From the NCBI GenBank assembly GCA_964623625.1, contig CAZUUJ010000023.1:1-52206 (forward strand): a stretch of DNA of 52,206 nt, written 5' to 3'. The stretch's first letter is position 1; each line of letters opens with the position of its first letter. The DNA is from CAZLGM01 sp964623625. Lineage in GTDB: Bacteria; Desulfobacterota; Desulfobulbia; Desulfobulbales; Desulfocapsaceae. Below the pieces are notes generated by a model. It was not told the origin of the DNA, ran no database searches, and worked only from the letters and a program-made list of their open reading frames with translations. Shown in pieces: positions 16,067-25,384 of the stretch. Made by a program: the position numbers and the translations under genes.

Positions 16067-17566
16067 CTACAAACGCTCTAGAGAAGAGATACCATAGCGT
16101 CGCTGGATAAAGATATTTTCCTTTTCCAGGGTATAACGGTTAAGAAAGACTTCCTTGCTGTCGCCAATGAATGTCAGATGATGAAACTGGCCGATGGGCT
16201 TCTGCAAAGCCGCACGCACATCCTCAATTTTTAAGATAGCCCGGTCGTTGACCATGTTAACAATCATATTTGAAAATTTGGTATAACCGATCATCGCCCT
16301 GGTCGGCAACACATGACTGAGAACGACCAGACGCTGTCCCGGTTTGAGCAATTTCCATTGATTAAGGTAATAATGGACAAGGTTTTCCGGAGCCTTAACA
16401 ACCCATTGCGGGCCCCATTCCTGGAGATACTGTCTGCTTAATTCGGTAATGACCAGCCCCCCAAGGATCATGTATTTGGGAGGTGCTCCTTCCATGTAGG
16501 TCGGGACCGGCGAATCCACCAGGCTTGCAGCCTCAAGCCTGACTGTTGCGCTTTTCTTCACCCCATCTCTTAAAAATTCCAGTACCACGGATTCCCCACT
16601 GTATTTCCTGATGGAAATATAATGACTGAGGTTGGTCAACCCGAAAACATCATCCTTATACTTGCCGAATTTGTTGACTACCAGACCATCCATTGAGAGC
16701 AGAACATCACCCTGTTTTAATCCGGCCTTTGCCGCCGGACTTGCCGGACGAACCCGGTAAATATAAATGCCGCCCTTGTGTTGTCCCATTTTCAGGTATT
16801 CCCTGATCTGCACATCATCAAGCGGCGAAAAGTCGATGCCGACAAAAGGCAACCCCTCATATCTGCCGTCGTTGTAATCGTTTAAGAAGTGGTGGAGCAC
16901 GGGTACCGAAATCGCTTTTACCGTTTCCGAACTCTGGTGATATCCCATCCCAAATCCGCATATTGCCCCATCTTTTACAATCACCATTGATGAGGCATCC
17001 GTAGCGGCCGGCAGACTCACTTTGATCTTTGAGAGCATCAGTTTTGACTTGTACGGATACCCTCCCGTATCGATCCCGGAAACACGACCCTGCAAACGCT
17101 CATATTTGCCGTCTTTACCGCTCAACAACACCTTCACCCTGTCACCGGCAGCAAGTTTGTCTCGTATGGGAATGGACTTTTTCCCCTGTAAAACGGAGCT
17201 GTCTTCAACGCCGAGAAGAGCCAGGTTCGACCTGTAATCAACCTCAACGATATGGGCGGGGCTTCTATTACCGCTGTCTCCCTTTTCAAGTTCAATATAA
17301 GTCGAATCCGCCACCAATTGGGCGGTTACCATAACCAGGCCTTTTTTTACAATAACCCCCAGCCCTTCCCTGTTTTGACCAGCCTTGGTGTCCCAGGGCC
17401 TGACATAGGAATAGGTTTGCGAACTCACCTTCACCCGTACAAGTGAATCATCAATATTCCGGTCATCGGAAACGGCTGGAGTCGAAGACGTGGGAGCCTG
17501 GACGGAAACAGAACATCCGGTCAGGAAAACCAGCATAGATAGGCATACGGTCCGAAAAATTTTCAT
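16067..17566 (-). CDS. Catalytically dead DegP-like lipoprotein with PDZ domain, 499 aa
   Basis: A signal peptide with lipobox FLTGC anchors the protein. The body aligns along its length with the protease encoded next to it, but the catalytic triad is gone: the His position reads AQLV (Gln83), the Asp position SNLAL (Asn114), and the GNSGG nucleophile region reads TDASSM. The PDZ domain is kept (GGIYIYRVRPASPAAKAGLKQGDVLLSMDG), followed by a conserved C-terminal region of about 130 residues. Its start overlaps the end of the protease gene by 4 nt (ATGA). I infer a regulatory or chaperone partner of the protease in the envelope. Confidence 0.82.
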   Translation of the reverse strand: MKIFRTVCLSMLVFLTGCSVSVQAPTSSTPAVSDDRNIDDSLVRVKVSSQTYSYVRPWDTKAGQNREGLGVIVKKGLVMVTAQLVADSTYIELEKGDSGNRSPAHIVEVDYRSNLALLGVEDSSVLQGKKSIPIRDKLAAGDRVKVLLSGKDGKYERLQGRVSGIDTGGYPYKSKLMLSKIKVSLPAATDASSMVIVKDGAICGFGMGYHQSSETVKAISVPVLHHFLNDYNDGRYEGLPFVGIDFSPLDDVQIREYLKMGQHKGGIYIYRVRPASPAAKAGLKQGDVLLSMDGLVVNKFGKYKDDVFGLTNLSHYISIRKYSGESVVLEFLRDGVKKSATVRLEAASLVDSPVPTYMEGAPPKYMILGGLVITELSRQYLQEWGPQWVVKAPENLVHYYLNQWKLLKPGQRLVVLSHVLPTRAMIGYTKFSNMIVNMVNDRAILKIEDVRAALQKPIGQFHHLTFIGDSKEVFLNRYTLEKENIFIQRRYGISSLERL

Positions 17567-19068
17567 TTTTTCTCCTCGCCAAGATAAGACATCCTGCTGA
17601 TCTGATATTTCTTTTTTATTCGGTCCTCTGCAGCCTTCAAACTCTCTTTTTTCATAACAATCGGCCGCTCCCCATTGAAGAGCTCAATAACATGGAACTC
17701 GGTATCCTGCTTCAATGCTTCAGACATATCGGCCAGAGTTCTGATTTTTCTGCCATTCACCTTGTCGACGATCTTATATCGCATCTCTTTGAGACCGGAA
17801 TTGATCGAATCCACCAGCACCCTGGTGAAAACTACAATTTCAGGACGTTCCAGAAAGAGATCTTCGTTAATAAAATCCTTATAGAAATGAACGATTTCCG
17901 GCGTTCGTATGTTGTGGGCGGTAAGCAGATTTCGGTTCAGCGGCTGAAAAACAAGGCCTGCAAAAATCAGATAACCGGGCTGCTGATCATACTTCCAACC
18001 GTAAATCTTCAGATGGTCCGCACCGGTCAGAGTGAGTGTCACTGTCTTGGTTTTACCGTTTCTGATTATGCCGAGCTCAACAGTATCTCCCCGGAACTTT
18101 CTCTCTACAGCCTCTTCCATCTTTACCTGCTCTCCACCGATCAGGATCGACCCCTTACTCGAAACCGGATAACCATCGATGGTCATCAGCACATCCCCTT
18201 TCTCCAGGATGCCCTCAGCGGAACCGGAACTGATTACCCGGGAAACCAGATAACCCATATTATTGTTTTCCAGTTTCAGATAGCTGCGATAATCGGGATT
18301 GAGCAGATTCATTGTACTGATCAGCAATTCCACATATCCGTTGTATTGCCCATCTTCTATATCCTTTAAGAATCTATGGATAACCGGAGTGGGGATGATA
18401 TAGCCGACATTTTGCGCCCGGACGTTGTTGTAACTCTGGAAGGCTACCCCGATTACTTTGCCGTTTTGAATAACCGGTCCCCCGCTGTTGCCTGGATTAA
18501 TGGCCGCATCGATCTGAATGGCCAGATGCGAATCGATACCCGAGTGACTGTACAGAACAAATTCGATCCGGGACACTACCCCCCTGGTAATTGACAGCCG
18601 CTCTCCACCGATAGGGTAACCGACTGCTGAGACCGTCGAGTGAAGCTTGGGAATCTCATCGAACTGGAGGGGGTGGCTGTCGTTAAAAAAGGAAACATCC
18701 TCAGGAACGATAATCGCCAGATCGCAGTCATGGCCGATATGGGCAATGGTTGCCGGATACTGTCTGGGGTCGTTTTCACGTTCGAGCAGAATCAGTCTGG
18801 CATTGGAAACCACATGGGCATTGGTCATGATACGGTTGCCCTCGATAACAAACCCGGTGCCGACCCCACGGGATATTTTACCCGGCTTCCAGGGCGCAGA
18901 GTAATCCGGGGTCTGGGTTGTTGTATTGATTCGAACGAGACTTTTTCTGATCTTCTCAATATCGAACTCAGCCAGTGCCCCACCTGAGCGCAAAAACAAA
19001 CATACACACACCACCGCAAAAACTATTGTTCTATTCATACATTTCATTGATAGATTCTTGAGATTCAC
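17563..19068 (-). CDS. Trypsin-like serine protease with PDZ domain (DegP/HtrA-like), 501 aa
   Basis: A signal peptide (about residues 12-33) sends it to the periplasm. The chymotrypsin-fold triad is intact: His85 in TNAHVV, Asp116 in HDCDLAI, Ser195 in NPGNSGGP. A PDZ-like domain follows (GYLVSRVISSGSAEGILEKGDVLMTIDG). A further C-terminal domain (about residues 345-501) is shared only with the neighbouring paralogue and is not usual in DegP. It is expected to degrade or refold envelope proteins. It is upstream of, and translationally coupled to, its inactive paralogue. Confidence 0.88.
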   Translation of the reverse strand: MNLKNLSMKCMNRTIVFAVVCVCLFLRSGGALAEFDIEKIRKSLVRINTTTQTPDYSAPWKPGKISRGVGTGFVIEGNRIMTNAHVVSNARLILLERENDPRQYPATIAHIGHDCDLAIIVPEDVSFFNDSHPLQFDEIPKLHSTVSAVGYPIGGERLSITRGVVSRIEFVLYSHSGIDSHLAIQIDAAINPGNSGGPVIQNGKVIGVAFQSYNNVRAQNVGYIIPTPVIHRFLKDIEDGQYNGYVELLISTMNLLNPDYRSYLKLENNNMGYLVSRVISSGSAEGILEKGDVLMTIDGYPVSSKGSILIGGEQVKMEEAVERKFRGDTVELGIIRNGKTKTVTLTLTGADHLKIYGWKYDQQPGYLIFAGLVFQPLNRNLLTAHNIRTPEIVHFYKDFINEDLFLERPEIVVFTRVLVDSINSGLKEMRYKIVDKVNGRKIRTLADMSEALKQDTEFHVIELFNGERPIVMKKESLKAAEDRIKKKYQISRMSYLGEEKK

Positions 19069-19280
19069 CCATTATCTGGTCGAAGTAAAGTGGACAGTGA
19101 ATAGCAGCTGAAACGGCTAAGTCCCTTTCAGTACAAAAAGTACTCTGTAGCGAGTCCTTTTAAGGAAATTGATCAGTTTTTAACTACTTCAGTGCTCATA
19201 ACAGACTCTCCACTCTTATACAAGGACATTTCAGCCTGTTCCAACCATCTTCACGTAATTCCCGTTTTTAAGCAACCGTT

Positions 19281-19310
19281 TTGACTGTGCCCGCTTTTCC
19301 GTAGTAGAGT
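19281..19310 (+). promoter_or_regulatory. Candidate promoter for the LOG-like gene
   Basis: TTGACT at 19281-19286 is followed after 18 nt by TAGAGT (19305-19310), about 20 nt upstream of the proposed start at 19330. The match to sigma-70 consensus is fair; no operator is evident. The rest of 19069-19329 shows nothing else I can name. Confidence 0.35.
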
Positions 19311-19329
19311 AGTTTTAAGAAATGAAACT

Positions 19330-19821
19330 TTGTCAATATTCACGGTGAAACGAGAGATAAAAATCATATCCGGTGGTCAAACGGGAGTTGACCGGGCTGC
19401 GCTTGACGTGGGGCTGAGATTAAATATCGAGGTTGGCGGTTGGTGTCCCGAAGGCAGAAAGGCCGAGGATGGAACCATTCCCAAACGGTATCCGCTCAAA
19501 GAGTTGCCAAGTGGTGGCTATCAGGAACGAACACATGCCAATGTTTTGGACAGTGATGGTACGCTGATCATCTTTTTCAACTTATTATCAGGCGGGACCA
19601 GATTGACAAGACAGTTCTGCAGAGAATTACAGAAGCCCCATCTTCATATTGACGGTTGCTCCTGCACCATTAGCCGGGCTGCTGAGCGGTTATCCTCATT
19701 TACGAATGACCACCGGATCATTAATCTCAATGTGGCAGGCCCTCGGGCTAGCGAGGAGAACCTGGCTTTCTCTTATACCTATGATTTTCTGATGCTGTTT
19801 TTTATGGAGGGAGTCAAATAA
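19330..19821 (+). CDS. Putative molybdenum carrier / YpsA-like Rossmann protein, 163 aa
   Basis: It begins with KIISGGQTGVDRAALDVGL and contains GGWCPEGRKAEDG and YPLKELPSGGYQERTHANV, the hallmark of the small 'putative molybdenum carrier' family related to the SLOG/LOG fold. The family binds a nucleotide-type ligand by its GGQTGVD loop; the exact role is not settled. The listed start is TTG 19330; GTG 19345 is an alternative that removes only five residues. Its stop overlaps the ATG of the next gene (TAATG), so both are co-translated. Confidence 0.8.
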   Translation: MSIFTVKREIKIISGGQTGVDRAALDVGLRLNIEVGGWCPEGRKAEDGTIPKRYPLKELPSGGYQERTHANVLDSDGTLIIFFNLLSGGTRLTRQFCRELQKPHLHIDGCSCTISRAAERLSSFTNDHRIINLNVAGPRASEENLAFSYTYDFLMLFFMEGVK

Positions 19822-20213
19822 TGAAGAAACAACTTCTATTGATAGCAGTTCTGGTTATCTTTTTACTTTTTAACCTTCCAGCTGCCGCCGCTGACTACCA
19901 GACGCCTGAACTTGTTGTTACCGGCTTTATTCATGCAGTCCAGCAACACAACATATCTGCCATCGACAGGTACGCCGATTTAAAATCAATTAAAAACCAA
20001 CCCAGACACAGCTATACCATTAAGCAGATACAGGCAATCCTGGCACCGGTTAATCCATCACTGATTCGTTTGAGCAAACCTTCATACAATACACGGAAAC
20101 AGACCTGGACAGTTCGACTGCTTGGGTCTATCAGCATTGATTTTGAGTTGAAAAGAATTCGCCAACCTTCCACCGAAGAGAAGAAGCTGATTATTTTCTC
20201 CCTTCACCCTTAA
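19821..20213 (+). CDS. Small exported protein, 130 aa
   Basis: A clear signal peptide (MKKQLLL..., cleavage after PAAAA) is followed by about 105 residues resembling an NTF2-like or DUF4878-type small domain (TPELVVTGFIHAVQQHNISAIDRYADL). I do not recognise the family with certainty. Translation is coupled to the upstream gene through TAATG. It converges with the U32 peptidase gene. A periplasmic location is likely; function unknown. Confidence 0.6.
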   Translation: MKKQLLLIAVLVIFLLFNLPAAAADYQTPELVVTGFIHAVQQHNISAIDRYADLKSIKNQPRHSYTIKQIQAILAPVNPSLIRLSKPSYNTRKQTWTVRLLGSISIDFELKRIRQPSTEEKKLIIFSLHP

Positions 20214-20263
20214 ATGACAGTGATTAAAATCCCCAGATTGCTGCATCCTGGGCATCATTCTGA

Positions 20264-22480
20264 TTACTGGAGTTTTCCCATGTAATTAAAGGTCGGCAAC
20301 TTCGGATGATGAGCGCGGCCGGAGAGCATATCGGCAAGCCTGAGCAGTTCCTTTTTTGAGGTTTTCATATTGGTGAGATCAATCACACCATAGTCAAGCC
20401 CCATGGTCTGCAGTTCTTTCAGATAAGGCAGTAGAGAGAAAGGCCGCTGGGGAAAGGTCTGGGTAAAACCACCCACTTTTCTGATAACAAACTGTTCGTT
20501 CTTGGGGCTTGTTAACTGTCGATTGTACAAAAAGTGCTTAGGCGCAAGTCTGGCGGTGAACAACGGTGGTGTTCCATAGACTGTCAGACCGAGGCGGCAG
20601 TTGATACTGCTACTGCTATTGACCATTCCGATAACCTTTTGAATGCAGTCCCGATCGAGCTCGATTGAAAGCTGTACCGATTCAAGTCCGCCTTTAATCG
20701 CCCAGTCGATGGCCTGATGATTCATCAGGTTGAGTGTATAACCTCCATGTAGATGGATACGGTCGCCATCGAAAAGCTCCACCTGGGAAATATGACCAAT
20801 CTGGAAATTAACAAAACCCGAACGGATAAGTGAAAATATCGCTTTTCGAATCCGACCAAACTCTCTTTCAAGCAGGATAGGAGGAAGCGACCAGATCACG
20901 TTACGAATCGATCGGCCGAGATATCGCTTCAACATTCCCGAAGACGCCACATTCTTCTGATTTATCTCGACAATGAAACGATCCGCTTTTATTACCGATT
21001 TATGGAGCAGCGGTTCAACCGTATCCAGCTTCAACCAGTACTCAAAAGACGATTGTCTCTGTTTATGTGCTGATCGGTGTCCTCTCTGTCCGCTTTTTTG
21101 TTTTAGCGTTGTTTTTTTCTTTTTTCCTGGCTGATAGTGACCCAGAGCCCGCCCACGTATAGCTTCAATCCGTTTCTTCTGTTCAGAGGTAATAGCGGCT
21201 AACCTCTTTTTGGCGGCCGCCAGCTGGTTTTTGTCGTCAATATTTATCACCTGCGTGCCCACATCAACTTTAAAGACCTCTATCGGACCGGAAACAGAGT
21301 GGGGAAAATCGTCCGGGAGTTCAATATTCACCATCTGGCCGGCTTGAACTTCTTCCACACTCAAGCCGTTAATCGACAAACCCCTGACAGTGAACGATTT
21401 ACGCTCGCCGCTATGCTCAAAATGGCAGCGCAGTCGATCGCCGCGAGCAAGCGTGTATTTACAGCTCAACTTTACAATCAGCTTACCGTTGACCCTCTTC
21501 ACCCCGGCTAGCCGGCCAAGATGGATTCCCATATTTCCTGAGTGAAACGGGGTAATGGCATTTGGTGGCTGGGGTCCATTAAAATATCCGGCAGCAACTT
21601 TGCGGCCCATTGCTTCCTTAATCAGCCGGGCGCCTGTTTTTAACGCTTCTGCTGAGGTACGGTTGTCGGCGTCTATCATCAGCCTGTAGGCCTTCACTAC
21701 ATTGGAAACATAATGAGCCGTGCGCAGCCTTCCTTCAATTTTCAGGGAGGCAACACCAATATTTTTCAACCTGGGAACCGCCTGGAGCCCGGACAGATCA
21801 TTCATTGAAAATAAGTACCCTCCCTTTGACTGCCCCCTGGACTTCTTCGAACTCCTGCCTCGCTTCCCTTTACCTTTACTATCCCAACCATACCGCCTGC
21901 GGCAAGGTTGCACGCATCTTCCTCGCAAGCCGCTTTTACCACCGAGGAAGGATGAAAACAGACAGAAACCGGAATAGGAAAAGCACATCGCCCCATGGAT
22001 AAAGACTTCCAACTCAACCGATGTTGAATTTGCAATGGAACCTATTTCATCGACAGTCAACTCCCTGGCCAAAACAACACGTTCGCACCCCATGGAAGCA
22101 AACAGCTCAACGCTGTCTCTGTTATGGGCTCCCATCAAGGTGGAGGCATGCAGGGGCATTGTAGGGAAATGGGACGAGACAAGATTGATCAGCCCCATAT
22201 CCTGGACTATCAAACCATCAGGCTCCAGGGCTTCAAGGACTGCCAGAGTTTTAATCAACCCGGCAAGATCCTGCTGTCTGATCAGACTGTTGGCGGCCAG
22301 ATACAGTTTTTTTCCTTTTTGTTTGCAGACAGAGATCATGGCGCCGATCTCTTCCATCCTGAGATCCCGGGAAAGGGAGCGGGCATTGATATCTGGAGCA
22401 CCCGCATAGACCGCATCGGCTCCCGCATCAAGAGCGGCGATAAAGGTCTCGAAGGTGCCGGCAGGTGCTAGAAGCTCCAT
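20264..22480 (-). CDS. U32 peptidase family protein, long form (738 aa)
   Basis: The N-terminal half has the U32 signature: MELLAPAGTFETFIAAL, DAVYAG, HASTLMG, ARELTVDEI, and EVFIHGAMCFSYSGFCLFSS with the conserved cysteines, then GRCVQPCRRRY. Four Cys in this region could bind an iron-sulfur cluster, as in the RlhA/TrhP group that works in prephenate-dependent hydroxylation of 23S rRNA or tRNA. The C-terminal half (about residues 330-738) includes a basic insert (GKKKKTTLKQKSGQRG) and the DUF3656-like region of long U32 proteins. RNA modification is more likely than proteolysis, but this is inference from the family. Confidence 0.82.
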   Translation of the reverse strand: MELLAPAGTFETFIAALDAGADAVYAGAPDINARSLSRDLRMEEIGAMISVCKQKGKKLYLAANSLIRQQDLAGLIKTLAVLEALEPDGLIVQDMGLINLVSSHFPTMPLHASTLMGAHNRDSVELFASMGCERVVLARELTVDEIGSIANSTSVELEVFIHGAMCFSYSGFCLFSSFLGGKSGLRGRCVQPCRRRYGWDSKGKGKRGRSSKKSRGQSKGGYLFSMNDLSGLQAVPRLKNIGVASLKIEGRLRTAHYVSNVVKAYRLMIDADNRTSAEALKTGARLIKEAMGRKVAAGYFNGPQPPNAITPFHSGNMGIHLGRLAGVKRVNGKLIVKLSCKYTLARGDRLRCHFEHSGERKSFTVRGLSINGLSVEEVQAGQMVNIELPDDFPHSVSGPIEVFKVDVGTQVINIDDKNQLAAAKKRLAAITSEQKKRIEAIRGRALGHYQPGKKKKTTLKQKSGQRGHRSAHKQRQSSFEYWLKLDTVEPLLHKSVIKADRFIVEINQKNVASSGMLKRYLGRSIRNVIWSLPPILLEREFGRIRKAIFSLIRSGFVNFQIGHISQVELFDGDRIHLHGGYTLNLMNHQAIDWAIKGGLESVQLSIELDRDCIQKVIGMVNSSSSINCRLGLTVYGTPPLFTARLAPKHFLYNRQLTSPKNEQFVIRKVGGFTQTFPQRPFSLLPYLKELQTMGLDYGVIDLTNMKTSKKELLRLADMLSGRAHHPKLPTFNYMGKLQ

Positions 22481-22703
22481 AGGGAATCACAGAGGTGTGG
22501 AGAATGAAAACAGACCGGAATCGTTTGAACTGCAGTTTTATGGTCAGTTCCTATTGATGGATTTACAAAAAGGAGCAGAAGGAGCAATCGAGTCATTGTA
22601 AGAAGTGAAGGGACTTGGCAGGTACACGTCAGACTCCGATCTTGCGATCGCAGCGTTTTGCTGGCGATGACCTGTGATGACCTTTTGAGAGTTCAGTAAA
22701 CAC

Positions 22704-23240
22704 TCAGCCCTCGACAATTACCTCATCGATTTCATCCTTTTCCGTAAGGCGGACCTGGATATTCTCATCGCCGATCATGACTGTATCCATACCGATATAG
22801 TCGGGTCTGATTGGCAGTTCTCTCCCGTCCCGCTCAACAAGAATTGCCAGTTGGATAGATCGGGGACGTCCATAATCCATTAAGGCGTCCATAGCGGAAC
22901 GGATGGTGCGGCCGGTGTAAAAAACATCGTCTACCAGAATCAGATGTTTCTCTTCGACCTCAAAAGAGATGTCTGTTGTCCGGACCACAGGACTCTGGGT
23001 CATCAGGGACCAGTCATCCCGATACAGGTTGATATCAAGCGAGCCGTAAGGGACCTCGACCCCTGTCCTGTCATAAATGATGCGGCGTATGCGCTGGGCG
23101 AGGAAAACTCCACAGGTATGAATACCGACAACCGCAAGCTGTTCCGCACTTCTGTTTTTATCGAGTATCTGCGTAACGATGTCATCAAGGGCAGCAGTGA
23201 TCTGCTGCCCATTGAGAATCACTTTCTTTTCACTGCTCAT
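22704..23240 (-). CDS. pyrR: PyrR: uracil phosphoribosyltransferase / pyr regulator
   Basis: The 178-residue PRTase-fold protein carries the PRPP loop LILVDDVFYTGRTIRSAMDAL and the N-terminal region with ILDKN and GIHTCGVFLAQRI. PyrR proteins convert uracil and PRPP to UMP and, in many bacteria, bind pyr mRNA. No pyr operon or PyrR-binding hairpin is visible here, so a regulatory role cannot be shown. Its start overlaps the purN stop by 4 nt, placing it in a purine gene operon. Confidence 0.93.
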   Translation of the reverse strand: MSSEKKVILNGQQITAALDDIVTQILDKNRSAEQLAVVGIHTCGVFLAQRIRRIIYDRTGVEVPYGSLDINLYRDDWSLMTQSPVVRTTDISFEVEEKHLILVDDVFYTGRTIRSAMDALMDYGRPRSIQLAILVERDGRELPIRPDYIGMDTVMIGDENIQVRLTEKDEIDEVIVEG

Positions 23241-23818
23241 TGGCCAACCCGATCCCAGAAAAAATCAACTCCTTTCTCATCAACCAGGTTGATTGCTTTG
23301 GGAAAGGCTTCACATTCCACATCAAAAACCTTAGATGCAATATCATTGATGGAATCATCAAAACCAAGATCCACGCTCATCTGGCAGATAATCGGTCCTT
23401 CGTCGTAAAACTCGTTGGCAAAGTGGACCGTACAACCGCTGATCGTGCAGCCGCGCGCTTTTACAGCACTATGGACACGAGTGCCGAAAAAACCGTCTCC
23501 ACCAAAGGAGGGCAGCAAGGCCGGATGGATGTTGATTACCCGCCTGGACAGGTCCTTCGGTGGTGAATACAGTTTCAGATAGCCGGCCAGACAGATAATA
23601 TCGATATCATAGTCTTTCAATATCTCGTTGGTGGCCTCATTGCCGACAGCATGAAATGCCGGATACCCATAGTTCTTCGCTTTCTCAAGGCCGAGCGCAT
23701 CCGCCACATTTGAGATGACGACCTGGATTTCACCGTTCAAGGTGCCGGCCTGAATTCTTTCATGGAAATTATCTAGCGTTCTCCCGCTGCCGGACAGCAG
23801 CACAGCCATTTTCAACAT
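23237..23818 (-). CDS. purN: Phosphoribosylglycinamide formyltransferase
   Basis: It formylates GAR with 10-formyl-THF in purine synthesis. The 193 residues show AVLLSGSGRTLDN, VVISN, ICLAGYLKL, NIHPALLPSFGG (catalytic Asn-His), and GCTVHFANEFYDEGPII (catalytic Asp in the YDEGPI loop). The typical GSN of the first loop is GSG here. It starts 2 nt after the upstream purH-type gene and overlaps pyrR by 4 nt, so the three are one transcript. Confidence 0.93.
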   Translation of the reverse strand: MLKMAVLLSGSGRTLDNFHERIQAGTLNGEIQVVISNVADALGLEKAKNYGYPAFHAVGNEATNEILKDYDIDIICLAGYLKLYSPPKDLSRRVINIHPALLPSFGGDGFFGTRVHSAVKARGCTISGCTVHFANEFYDEGPIICQMSVDLGFDDSINDIASKVFDVECEAFPKAINLVDEKGVDFFWDRVGQ

Positions 23819-23820
23819 CG

Positions 23821-24441
23821 TTATTCTCCCTTAAAATACTCATTGGTGTCCACATCGACCTTTTCCAGCCAATTGGAAATCGTTGTGTCATAGGTCGAGG
23901 TCAATGCGAATACTTTTGCAGCCAGCTTAAACCGGGTTTTCAACGTTGTGTTGCCGGTCTCTTTCATCTCGGCCAATACCTGCGGATAATCGGTAGGATC
24001 AACAATAACCGTTACATCATGAAAATTTTTAGCAGCGGCCCGCAACATGGTCGGTCCGCCGATATCAATGTTTTCGATAGCATTGTTTAAGGTGCAGTTT
24101 GGATCAGCAACGGTTTTTTCAAAGGCATAGAGATTAACCGCAATAAGGTCAATGTTTTTCAGACCGTGTTCGGCACACTGTTGCCTGTGTTTTTCGTTTT
24201 CACGCTGGTTGAGAATACCGCCATGTACAAGCGGATGAAGGGTCTTGACCCTGCCATCAAGCATCTCAGGAAAACCCGTGAATTCAGAGACATCCATTAC
24301 CTTGATACCGGCCTCCCTGATCTTGGCCGCAGTCCCGCCTGTGGAAAGAATCTCCACACCAAGGTTTTCAAGTTCCCTGGCAAAACCCTCGATTCCGGAT
24401 TTGTCGGTTAAACTGATAATCGCTCTCTCGATCTTTTTCAT
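23821..24441 (-). CDS. purH: IMP cyclohydrolase, stand-alone N-terminal PurH domain (206 aa)
   Basis: The protein matches only the MGS-like IMP cyclohydrolase part of PurH: ISLTDKSGIEGFARELENLG, LSTGGTA, GFPEMLDGRVKTLHPLVHGGIL, DLIAVNLYAFEKTV, and ENIDIGGPTMLRAAAKN. Usual PurH has about 520 residues with a C-terminal AICAR transformylase; here the frame ends cleanly with TAA and the next gene starts 2 nt later, so this is a natural short form and not a break. The AICAR formyltransferase must be elsewhere. It catalyses the last ring closure to IMP. Confidence 0.9.
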   Translation of the reverse strand: MKKIERAIISLTDKSGIEGFARELENLGVEILSTGGTAAKIREAGIKVMDVSEFTGFPEMLDGRVKTLHPLVHGGILNQRENEKHRQQCAEHGLKNIDLIAVNLYAFEKTVADPNCTLNNAIENIDIGGPTMLRAAAKNFHDVTVIVDPTDYPQVLAEMKETGNTTLKTRFKLAAKVFALTSTYDTTISNWLEKVDVDTNEYFKGE

Positions 24442-24559
24442 TTCTATTTCTTGCTCCTTCTTTTCACTGTTTTGTCAATCTTATCCAGTAAACTGGAAAT
24501 GGATGAAAGCTTATCAACGAACAGGTTTCTATTGATTATTCGACCTGAATTCGTAGATA

Positions 24560-24943
24560 TTAGTCTCTTCTTGTAAATCTCTTAATCTTTCTTCTATCAC
24601 GTTTGGAAGGCCGTTTTCCCGGCGCCCGATAACCGCCTATTGCCGCTTTTCTCATTTCCCTGGATTCATTACGCGCCTGTATGGACTCTTCCGACTCCTG
24701 ATAGAGTGTGCGCGCCTCAACAGCCGGACGTCGATACTTGGAAACAGCCAGAACGGTGACTGTAAATTCGGTCAGCCCCCTGGTTATCTGGAGACAATCT
24801 CCGACATTAACGGCTCTGGCAGCTTTGGCACGCTGACCATTCACATGCACCTTGCCTCCATTTACAGCCTGAGACGCCATGGAGCGGGTCTTAAAAAATC
24901 TGGCAGCCCACAACCATTTATCTAGTCTGATTCTTTCTTCCAT
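24560..24943 (-). CDS. hslR: S4-domain RNA-binding protein, Hsp15 type
   Basis: The S4 domain begins MEERIRLDKWLWAARFFKTRSMA and continues with NGGKVHVNGQRAKAARAVNVGD, the usual Hsp15 arrangement, ending in a very basic tail (GKRPSKRDRRKIKRF). Hsp15 binds stalled 50S subunits carrying nascent chains and helps to recycle them. The frame is open to ATG 25033, but the family starts at MEERI and GGAAACG precedes ATG 24943, so I place the start there (127 residues). It is upstream of the purine genes by 118 nt. Confidence 0.9.
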   Translation of the reverse strand: MEERIRLDKWLWAARFFKTRSMASQAVNGGKVHVNGQRAKAARAVNVGDCLQITRGLTEFTVTVLAVSKYRRPAVEARTLYQESEESIQARNESREMRKAAIGGYRAPGKRPSKRDRRKIKRFTRRD

Positions 24944-25384
24944 CGTTTCCAAGGATCCTTCGATCACCGGTGTTTCAACCACAAATGAAAACCTCAGTGA
25001 AGGGAGAAAACTAAAGAAGATACACCGATTCAAAAAGAAATGCCCGAAAAAAGATGCCAGTCAATATTCCGGGCAATAGCACGTAAAACAGATGAATATT
25101 ACACATAAAAAAGAACAGCAGTACCCTTCTGCAATCGTTTATCAGGGAAAACGCTATTGTGCAACCTAAGAAAAAGGAGTAAAAACAGTTTCGCTTATGA
25201 TTTTGAATGGTGTGGGGTTTAACCTGAATTCGTGGGCATTCGATAGTGCTGCAACTTTGCTGGCGGATGCCCGGAGAATGAAAGATTATTTAAGATAAAA
25301 ACAGTCTATTCCTTCAATATTGTATTCTATAAGCAAATTATGTGAACAAACAGCAATCCTCTTCACGGATTCAGGTAACAACCT
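24944..25384. other. hslR-folE2 divergent intergenic region
   Basis: It contains the 153-bp internally deleted inverted-repeat element (25223-25375) that abuts folE2. The remaining bases, from 24944 to 25222, hold no gene and presumably the hslR promoter. Confidence 0.5.
25223..25375 (+). mobile_element. Miniature inverted-repeat element, internally deleted copy (153 bp)
   Basis: The ends are CCTGAATTCGTGG (25223) and TTCACGGATTCAGG (ends 25375), the same terminal repeats as the 245-bp copies. GGGCATTCGATAGTGC and GCGGATGCCC are kept but the central stem is shortened. TAA flanks both sides, a possible 3-bp duplication. The right end lies 9 nt before the folE2 start and supplies AGG as its Shine-Dalgarno. 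Confidence 0.8.
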
